Shown: one piece after another, positions 56,029 through 64,000 of the stretch
Position numbering within the stretch: position 1 is the first letter of the stretch
Layout: every line of letters begins with the position of its first letter
Assembly (NCBI GenBank): GCA_030867875.1
Contig: JAOWCC010001501.1
Coordinates: 29,966,792-30,030,791, forward strand
DNA: 64,000 nucleotides
Reading direction: 5' to 3'
Source: Actinernus sp. WN-2022
Lineage: Eukaryota; Cnidaria; Anthozoa; Actiniaria; Actinernidae
Notes under the pieces: model-generated
Seen by the model: only the letters and a program-made list of their open reading frames with translations
Told to the model about the DNA's origin: nothing
Database searches by the model: none
Program-made: the position numbers and the translations under genes

Positions 56029-56820
56029 GTGATACGACACGTACGACGACCTGAAGCCAGTGAACTGGGGCCAGGATCCGGAAAGCTAAAATTCGAAGAA
56101 ATAGATATTGGAATCTATAAGCCATCGGCTCGCTGTGCTGCATTTAAAACATCCGAGGAAAACATATTATTTTGGGTAAAGGTACTTCAAGACCAATATT
56201 ACGAACTGTCAGAGATTTAAATTTACCGTAAGTTGGATCAGAGAGTATTGAGATCAAGTTATTTCGTTCCAGCGAGGATATTGACCTAGCGGAAACGGTA
56301 CAAGCTGTCGAAGGATTTTACTTATAATCATCCACGTCTACTTAACAACAAGAATAGTTATGTGCCAAGGCATGGGCAAAGATTGAGTTTCCCAGAATAC
56401 AGATGAAAGTAGAGAACTTAATGAATGAAGAAACAGAGGTCACGCGCGACATGCTTGAGAACATGAACATGTTCAACACTTTATATTATACTAAGAAAAC
56501 AAAACAAATTACAGAGCCTGCAAGTTCACAAGTCAATGAAAAACCCCAAGTGCCTGTAGTTTTGGATCAACATATCCTTGAAACTCCAAAAGCAACATAC
56601 ACATGAGTCAAATTCAAACCGGAAGAGACGGAATTCTTTAGATTATTCACGAGGATAAATTTGTTAGCCCGCAATAAGGACCAAGGTCTCCAATGTTCCG
56701 AGACTCTACCCAACCTACTGAAGCTTATCAGTTTGTTCAAGAGCCACGAGAGTTTACAATCACCTGACCGACAACTCACTACTAAAGAAAGGGACCATGA
56801 AGTACGGTAGTACGGTTAAT
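56029..56820 (+). pseudogene. Decayed coding stretch of unknown family
   Basis: The plus strand keeps one frame from 56029 to 56402 with internal stops (PGSGKLKFEEIDIGIYKPSA, LDQRVLRSSYFVPARI, FTYNHPRLLNNKNSYVPRHG), then shifts frame at 56403 (MNEETEVTRDMLENMNMFNT) and after a TGA continues (KFKPEETEFFRLFTRINLLA, LLKLISLFKSHESLQSPDRQ). The composition is protein-like throughout, but no domain is recognised. It may be a transposon ORF or a dead host gene. Confidence 0.5.
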
Positions 56821-57393
56821 TCTCGGGTTCAAAACAATGAATATATGCCTACTCAAATGCAATGTGTTAAACGAATAAGTAATGTTCAACATACGAGAAA
56901 AACAAAACTATTAAATTACATATACAATGTATACTAGAGGAGCAGAGAATGAAAGTCACCGCGCTACCGGCCACTAAAGACTGCTAAATTCAGCTAATAA
57001 TTCTTCCCTTTGGTTATTACTAAGAGGATTTCAAATGAAAGTGTATTACATCTTCAATCTCATGTGGCCCGAGTGAAAGCCCAGATGGGCTCTTGTTATG
57101 ATGAGCCAAGCAATATTCAACTCTCAAGGTAAACTTAAACAAGAATCCTCTCACGGCCAAGGTTTTGGTTCGAGAAATTAAAGGCTTCCAACAGTTCCCT
57201 TTATAGTTCTGTAATATAATGAGCAGACTGCAGTTTTGGGAATGAGGGTAAAGCTAGAGTAAAATAGAGATAACCAACAGGCATTTCAGTTAAAAATCTT
57301 TAATCCAACAAATACCAATATGGATGCGATCAGCGAGTTGCGATAAGAGCCGCAGAGTAGAAAGAACAGTAGAGAAATATAGCGATAGCTCCA
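56821..57393. other. Intergenic; possible 3' UTR of the minus-strand LINE
   Basis: AT-rich. The part next to 57394 may be LINE 3' UTR. Otherwise nothing recognised. Confidence 0.4.
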
Positions 57394-58854
57394 TCACAGG
57401 TGGACAGGATACAACTTATAATATAGGACAAATATAAACATGCATTTGAGACACTCATCTATTAGTACTCGGAACCTGCAGAACAGCAGACTAAATTGTA
57501 AGCGTGCGTTACATGAATAAGTAGTGTTTACAGTAAAAGGGGTTTCTTTAATTTTAGAAGACCACAAATGGGTTTTATTTTCCATTTTTTGTTCATCATA
57601 GCCCAGTTTCGTAAGCCTAGTGTCATCTAAACTTATAAGACGTGTCCAGTATTTCATGACTCGAACGGTGGTTGTGAGGCGTGTCGTGAAGCGTCCCAAT
57701 TCAGCTCTACAGGCTTTGTTGGTCGCTTGCTTACCGACACCTAATAATATCTTGCAGAATTTGCTTTGAATTTGTTCAATGGGGTCGCGCAGTTCATTAA
57801 ATTTTCCATCTAGGCCCCACACCTCACAACAATAAGTCATGATTGGCATAATTAGAGTATTGTATAGATATATAGATAATTTAACATTTGCCCTAAAATA
57901 ATTTCCTAGTTTTTTTCTTAAGGATCCCATAGCTCTGAGTGCAGCTTTTTTTAATTCTTGTTTTGCCAATGTGAAGCTACCGCTTGCACTCAGAGTCATC
58001 CCTAGGTATCTATAAGATGTTACATTGTCTATGATATTATTATTTAGATAAAAATTAAATCTATTTAAATTTCTCCCATTTGTATTAAATATCATTACCT
58101 TTGTCTTTATGCAGTTTATCTTAATACTATTTTTGTTACAATAAAGCGCCAAGTGGTCAAGAAGTTGTTGTAGGCCCTTTTCTGATGTGGCCATTAAAAC
58201 TAAATCGTCTGCGTATAGGAGAGAGCTCACATATTGGCCGTTTAATTCTAGTCGGTCATTACAGGCAGTTTCTAGTATTGGTGGTAAATCATGTAGATAA
58301 ATATTAAATAGAGTTGGGGAGAGCATACAGCCCTGTTTTACACCCTTATTACAACTAAAAGCGGTTGAGATTTCGTCTCCGATTTTTACGCATGCCATAT
58401 CATTGGCATATATGCTTTTGATTACTGCTAAAAAAATTCCATGGATTCCTAGCGAGGCAAACTTGTTGAACAGGATTTCTCTATTCATATTGTCGAAAGC
58501 TTTGCTAAAATCAATAAAACAGCTAAACAAATAATTATATTTTGACTTTCTTCTCGATTTAACATATTTGTCGATCAGCATTTTTAGTGATAACACGCTA
58601 TCACTAGTGCGATAGTTTCGTCTGAACCCACCCTGTTCCGGGCGCAAAATGTGTTCTTTCTCAATGAATGTAGTTAGGCGATCATTCATAATTGCTGTCA
58701 ACAGTTTACCTACGCACGACAAAAGAGTAATGCCTCGGTAGTTTTCTACATTGGATTTGTCTCCTTTTTTATGTATCGGTATAATGTATCCTAAAGACCA
58801 ATTCGTTGGAAATATTCCCGTAGACAGGACCGCGTTGAATAACTTGGTTAACAA
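57394..58854 (-). pseudogene. LINE ORF2 reverse transcriptase domain
   Basis: A 486-codon open frame with GYIIPIHKKGD, NYRGITLLSCVGKLLTAIMN, CFIDFSKAFDNMNREIL (first Asp), GVKQGCMLSPTLFNIYLHDL, SSLLYADDLVLMATS (YADD) and the thumb SIKINCIKTKVMIF. All catalytic Asp residues are present, so this piece itself is intact although its upstream half is frame-shifted away. Confidence 0.92.
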
Positions 58855-60477
58855 TGGTACAAGTTGTTTTTTAGGAGTTCATTTGGTATATTATCTGGTC
58901 CTACAGATTTTCCATTCTTCAGTTTTTTAATTTTGTCTTCAACTTCTTTTATAGTAAAAGGGTAGTCGAGGGGTCGTTCCGTTTGATGATCACACGGTTC
59001 GTTCTGCGGTGTTGAATTTCGTGAACTGTTTTCACTTTCAGACCGCGCATTTTCAGTCTCTTGACTCAACTTTTTAAAGTATGTTAAGCTTTCTTCCAAT
59101 TCTATATGCTGTACTTTACTGCTCTTTTTAATACTAAGGTTCTTCAGTTTTTTTCAAAATAATTTGGAATTTCTGCTTTTGCAATTGCTGATCTCTGAAA
59201 TTCTATTTTCATGGAAGTAATGCTTTTTTCTCCTTAAAAGTTTTCGGAAGATGCCCTTCTTTTGAGAAAGCGAGTACTTAAGTGCTTGATCGTTTGGAAA
59301 TCTGGTTATTAGTTTACCCAAGTTCATTATATTTTCTTTTTCATTTCTACATTCCTCGTCGAACCATGGATTGTCACCTTTTTTATCGTTTTGTTGTTTA
59401 TAGGTATTTTGTAACATTTTCCGTCTGATAGAGCATCTATTAGAAGCTCATTTAACTCCGAGACTGATTTTTCAATGTCTTGTTCAAAATGTTTTGACAA
59501 CGAGCGCTGAATTCTTTCTTCGTATATTTCTGATTGTAATATGGCCGATACGTTTTTTGAGGTTTCTTCATTCCAAAGAACTTTGTTTGTTAATTTCCTT
59601 TTGTTTGCATGTTTAACACTTGTTGACTTTTCACATTGGCGCTGTAAACTCAGACTGAATGTTAACTGATTATGATCAGATAAATGCGGGATTAAGTTGT
59701 GCACTATTAGGTACTGGAATTTTTGTATTATCTCATTGCTGCAGATTACATAATCAACAAGGCTGGACCCATTGTGTTGATGGCATGTCTTTTTGCCTTT
59801 ACGGTCACCGAGAGTTCTACCATTGATTACATTTAGGTTATTTGTAATGCACATGTCTATTAGCTGTTTACCTCTGTCATCGATTGTACTATTGTCTTCA
59901 AATGTCTTGGAGATATAAATGTGGCCGTATCATTTTCAGAATCTCCCAAGAACTTGTGTAGATCTGTTGTATCTACAATATCCTGGAGAAGACCGGTTCT
60001 AGCATTGAGATCCCCTTGTATGATTATGTAACCCTTCTGCGAGAATTCTGAAATTTCTAATTCTAAGTCATCTAGAAGATTATTATTTGTTTGTCTTTCA
60101 TAATTAGCAGGGCTTAAATATACTGTTCCCAAGAATATATCTTTGTCTATATTGAATGATTCTTTATGTAATTTACACCATATGGCATTTTCATTCCCTG
60201 TTGGAATATATGTCACATGTTTTGTGAGCTCTTTTTTGATGTAAATGGCAATACCACCGTAATGTTTATTGCCTCTCTTTTCGCGGAATTTTGCTCGATG
60301 GATAAATCCAGGTATTGATAGATCCGAATTTGCGTTTGCATGTGTTTCAACAACGCCAAATATGTCATGTTGTTTTAAGAACTCTTGACAATTTGCTAAG
60401 TGTAATTTATTGCCAAGTTCTCTGTGAGAGTGACCATGTATATTCCAAAGCCCTGTTCTTATAAACTGGTCTGGCAT
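58855..60477 (-). pseudogene. LINE ORF2 endonuclease and middle region, frame-broken
   Basis: The endonuclease begins LWNIHGHSHRELGNKL and shows VETHAN, GGIAIYIKKE, GTVYLSP, QGDLNARTG, VDYVICS and SDHNQLTF, the ordered motifs of apurinic-type LINE endonucleases. The connecting region continues as DNPWFDEECRNEKENIM and VEDKIKKLKNGKSVGPDNIP, the latter just before the RT domain. Three frame changes separate these pieces. Confidence 0.88.
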
Positions 60478-60514
60478 TAAGATAACTTAAATGTTATGCT
60501 GCACTTAGATATTT

Positions 60515-60780
60515 ATGTTAAACTGTTGGCCTAAAAGTTGGATTAAACTTCTTACTGTTATTGTTGGTTCCTGGGGTACGCCATCTGATCTGTATACGGA
60601 GTGTGTTTGGAAGTACCGCTTAGGACTGTGAGCTTGAGATTGTGCTGGAAATGAATACTGCCTCGTCTGATCTGGTCTCTACTGGACGTTATATTGTGGT
60701 TTATCCTCTGGTGGGCCTCTGTACTGCGCATTTTGGGGCTGGAATGATTCGTGTGGGATTGATGAATAAGTTCACAATCC
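60515..60780 (-). pseudogene. Probable LINE ORF1 C-terminus (Pro/Gln-rich)
   Basis: One frame reads SSIPHESFQPQNAQYRGPPE, one stop, then DQTRQYSFPAQSQAHSPKRY and EPTITVRSLIQLLGQQFNIN before a stop just upstream of the endonuclease ATG. The position just 5' of ORF2 suggests ORF1; there is no domain to confirm it. A poly-C/G run (60800-60820) adjoins it. Confidence 0.5.
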
Positions 60781-61378
60781 AGGGGTGGGGAAGGGGTGGG
60801 GGGGGGGGGGGGGGGGGGGTCGGGGTGGGGACACTCATGTACACAACGTAATTGAGGTTTGCAGCATTACCGGGTCCAGGCTTGTTTTGTAAAATATTAT
60901 CTATCAATTAGGGTTGATTTTCATAAATGTCATGGAAATTCTGGTTAATAAAAATACATCACTACTTTTTATTTTGAAAACCGGGTCGAGCTCTGAAGAC
61001 GACACCTCACATACCTACCTTTATTATGCAAGCGGTGCCTCCCCCCTCAGTTTGAAGCTTGAGGGCGTTAAGGCATGGATATGGCCGTTGCAAATCAAGA
61101 GGGGGTGGTCTATCTCTTCGTGCTTGTAAGATATATTCTTGACACTTTTACAGAGTCATTAAAGTCACAACCTTGACAAATTTTGACCAGCAAAATAAGA
61201 AAAGTTTGCTTTTAAATTTCCTTTTTTTTTTGGTTTTTAATCCATGTGACCCGGCCGTTGCCATGAGACAGTTGATTCAAATCTTGTTCAAGTTGTCTGA
61301 AAAAAAAATCACCTTTGCTTGTACTAATTTTAAGAACTGCGGTTATTTCATTTGAAGCTGCAATAGTTCAGTTCAATT

Positions 61379-61500
61379 TTCTGTCACGTGGACAGTGCAA
61401 TCTGATTGGTTGACGGCGAAATAGCTCGACACCACTTGGAAAATAAAGGAACACTTGGAAAACTCGTCTCGGGCCTGCCCACAGGCAGCCCGAGTAATAA
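61379..61500. repeat. Repeat related to 54160-54292
   Basis: GTCACGTGGACAGTGCAATC, TGATTGGTTGACGGCG and CTGCCCACAGGCAGCCCGAG, ending AGTAATAA. Confidence 0.65.
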
Positions 61501-62093
61501 CCCACAGGAAACTCTCGCGCTGATTGCCTGAAAGCCGTGTTTATACATGTATGGGAGTCTATAGACATGGAAGTCACAGGCTGTGGTGATGGCACGCGAT
61601 TGTGAATGTCTTCACCAAACGTCGTAGACAGTTCAATATGATTTTAATCAGCTAAAACACAAACGGTTAACAGTACAAGTCTAGTTTTTAAACAATCCTC
61701 CTGTTAGAAGAATAGAGTGAGGAATTGAGCTATAGTCGAGACTAGAGTAGAGGAGAGGGAAAAGCAACACTATTTTGATTTTTTTCCATGTATTTTTAAC
61801 TCAAACTAAAATTACGCTTTATAATAAGTTCAATTCCGAAATTTTGTCCGCGTCGATGTCAAGAAATAATAAGCCTTTAATATATAAGGCCAATTGTTAT
61901 CATTTACCCTGCTTGGTCTTAGATAATTCAGATAAGGTTTTTAGCTTTCTCCTTGCCATTATATTGAAGGCAACTATCAGAATTTTGTAAACTCACGAGC
62001 GCCAGTTGTGAAGTTGGGCAACCAAATCTTTTTCACAGAACAAAATGAGCTTTTCCCTCATTATCTAGATATTGGAGTAAGGTCCCATCAGCT

Positions 62094-62280
62094 TAGCCTC
62101 CTCCGCAGGCATCTCTAATTTTTTAAAAAGAAGAGATTATGGGCTCCCTGTGGCAGGTGAAGAAAAGAGAGGGAGATTGGAGCCCCAGTCCTCCTCTTCT
62201 CTACCGGAGTCACAGGTAACCCAATTCACGATGTTTCCGCGGTCAGTTCCGATACTTAGAGATGGCTGCGGAGGAGGCTA
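62094..62280. mobile_element. Mutator-like MITE, copy 2, with 9-bp target duplication
   Basis: Ends TAGCCTCCTCCGCAGGCATC and GATGGCTGCGGAGGAGGCTA, flanked by CCATCAGCT at 62085-62093 and 62281-62289. Internal blocks (GGGCTCCCTGTGGCAGGTGA) match copy 1 at 419-568 in reverse. Confidence 0.9.
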
Positions 62281-62594
62281 CCATCAGCTATAAGATCTTT
62301 CCTGATTGAGTTTGGCGAAAATAAAAGTTACTCCAACAAAACTGACCTGCCCAGGTTGAGACTTGGCAAGATCTTGCATGATCATGCATGATTATTAGCC
62401 AAAATCCTGGCAATTCTCAATCTGCATGGGCCTCGTATCCTCGTATACATTCAGCGACAAAAGCACCGGCCCAGTTCAAGTCCTCTACTCCTTGAATGCC
62501 TTATGACATATGGCATAAAAAGTCTTGAATTCCGGCGAGTTATTCTTTTCGGAGAATGTTGAAGCAGATATTGGGGATTTCCCCATTGTCGTTC

Positions 62595-62675
62595 CCAGTG
62601 CCTCCTCGACTAACTGAAAAATCGGAGGTTAGGATTTTTCAGTTAAGTTGAGGAGGCACTGGGAACGAGAATGGG
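62595..62675. repeat. Short hairpin
   Basis: CGTTCCCAGTGCCTCCTCGA at the left and TTGAGGAGGCACTGGGAACG at the right, with AACTGAAAAATC/GATTTTTCAGTT extending the stem. Confidence 0.8.
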
Positions 62676-62934
62676 GATTTCCCGCGCTGTGCAAACTCAC
62701 CGTCGGTCGAAACCGTCAAACTCACAGTAACAGTCGATTTCTGACGACTGTTACTGTTAGGATAATTGATATTTTTATCGTGCGTGCGTAAGATTTATCT
62801 CTCCTGTTTTTCCAGTTCGTTATTTTATAAATAAAAAGCAATATAACACGCTTTCTGTATGTTAGCAGTTAGATATGTTAGCATAACGCAGAAAAACTTG
62901 AAAATCGCTCGCCTAGCGCTAGCGGCTCGTGATC

Positions 62935-63180
62935 AACAATCGATTGGAGGTGAAAAATAGCATTTATAAACAGGTTCTGCTAATAACATTACCGATGTCG
63001 TACAAGTGCCTTTAAAAATAAATATATGAATTAAGATTTGTCTGCCATCTAGTTTTTCTATTAACAGTGATGCCTGGAGATCTGGATAACTATCACGGGG
63101 TCTGAAATGGGGCAACAAACAGGCAAGCTGACTATGTCTATTATCCGGTTCCCTTATTAGCACAAACCATGTATGACACA
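62935..63180. mobile_element. MITE relative carrying the empty site
   Basis: GTGAAAAATAGCATTTATAA and ACAGGTTCTGCTAATAACAT match the flanks of the insertion at 33561-34516 but are uninterrupted. Inverted relative to 52160-52390. Confidence 0.75.
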
Positions 63181-63889
63181 AAAATATGCTAGAACTCCAT
63201 ATCCTCCATAGATGGACTGAAAATAATAGTGAGAGTCCAACGAAATATATGACTAATTCTCCTACAAACAGCTTTTTTATTTCACCAGTTAAATACGAGG
63301 AAGTTAACCAACTGTTCTTTTCTCTTAAATAAATGATAACAAAGCTTCAATTGGCATTGCAAATAAATTCAATTCTATTCTCTTTTCTATTCTCTCTTGT
63401 ATATAAAACATTTCTATTATATACAGCACAACGAGACAGGTATGGAGGGAGTCGCCCAGCAGTCGTTTATTGGCTAAGGTAGCTAGAATAAATAATTACA
63501 ATTGTGTCAAGTCATGAATACATATTTTATTTTTTTATAATAGTCACGTGTATATACAGAAAAATAATAACGTGCTGAGCCGGACACGAAAACCAGTTAA
63601 AACCCACGCATGGAAAACATTTTGGAACGTGTTCTCCAACCCAATGCTGCAGCACCACCTTTTGGAGGTTACAGGTACTAAATTACAGAGGAAGACAAAG
63701 TTGGATCTAAACGGTAACACTGAACATTAAGGCTAAACAAAATCCTTCTATAGTATTCCCACACCAATTATCAATAGGCAATCACAATCGTCTTATCGAA
63801 TAATTAATTATATTATTCTTAATTATGCCGACCTCGCTTTAACCTAACAGCCGTAAGTACATGTTGCCGAAAACAATACCATGCGATGA

Positions 63890-64000
63890 GCCCCTCAAGG
63901 ATCAACACTTGGTCCATTACTTTTTCTTTTATATGTGAATGACATGACCAATTGTTCAAATAAGATTTCCTTCAGAATGTTTGCAGATGACATTAATCTG
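63890..64000 (+). pseudogene. Reverse transcriptase fragment at the right edge
   Basis: Reads APQGSTLGPLLFLLYVNDMT, NCSNKISFRMFADDINL to the window end: the PQGS.LGPLLF box and the FADD catalytic motif of a CR1/jockey-type RT. A stop lies directly upstream in frame, so this copy is decayed or frame-shifted. Confidence 0.85.

Larger units (their letters stand above)
57394..60780 (-). mobile_element. Decayed two-ORF LINE, minus strand
   Basis: Read from right to left: an ORF1 tail (about 60780-60515), an endonuclease (60477-59620), a middle region in two frames (59470-58848) and a reverse transcriptase (58854-57394). Frame breaks lie near 59857, 59400, 59130 and 58850, so it is not active. The RT is a different lineage from the element at 47.5-50.8 kb (QGCMLSPTLFNIYL and YADDLVL instead of GSILGP and YADDT). 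The clade is not assigned. Confidence 0.85.
60821..63889. other. Intergenic, repeats only
   Basis: Holds the repeat at 61379-61500, the Mutator-like MITE at 62094-62280, a hairpin at 62595-62675, a second short hairpin near 62715-62760 and the MITE at 62935-63180. No host gene was recognised. Confidence 0.55.

Overview
The window looks like a piece of an animal nuclear genome. It is AT-rich, full of GT-AG introns, MITEs and non-LTR retrotransposon remains. The many TACATGTA-type palindromes and the types of LINE suggest an anthozoan cnidarian such as a stony coral. That assignment is inference; no species-specific marker was seen.

One host gene dominates. A p90 ribosomal S6 kinase (RSK, RPS6KA family) runs on the minus strand from its ATG at 45291 down to at least 610, and its 3' end lies beyond the left edge. 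I could place 21 exons by protein similarity and splice sites, all with GT-AG borders and consistent phases. They encode the N-terminal leader, the whole AGC-type N-terminal kinase, the turn and hydrophobic motifs, the linker, and the first part of the CaMK-type C-terminal kinase. One exon (44807-44930) carries an apparent one-base frameshift inside a run of four C/G. Exons total under 2 kb; the other roughly 43 kb is intron.

The introns are a nest of transposons. Introns 13, 6 and 5 (lying left to right) hold five TA-flanked elements that start CAGTACC, with long subterminal arrays of CpG-rich words. Terminal repeats and some cores are shared, but the repeated word differs between copies. 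Others include MITEs with 9-bp target duplications (Mutator-like), elements with 8-bp duplications (hAT-like), TTAA-flanked foldbacks, a nested insertion whose empty site is also in the window, and 3' ends of CR1/jockey-type retrotransposons.

Upstream of the gene (45.3-64 kb) I see no intact host gene. The region holds a decayed two-ORF CR1/jockey-like LINE (about 47.46-50.81 kb, plus), a 545-bp near-perfect palindrome (53.3-53.9 kb), a repeat family sharing a CTCGGGCTGCCTGTGGCAG core (54-56 kb, 61.4 kb), a decayed unrecognised coding stretch (56.0-56.8 kb), a second LINE on the minus strand (57.4-60.8 kb), and a reverse transcriptase fragment running off the right edge. No rRNA, tRNA, CRISPR or bacterial-type operon was seen.
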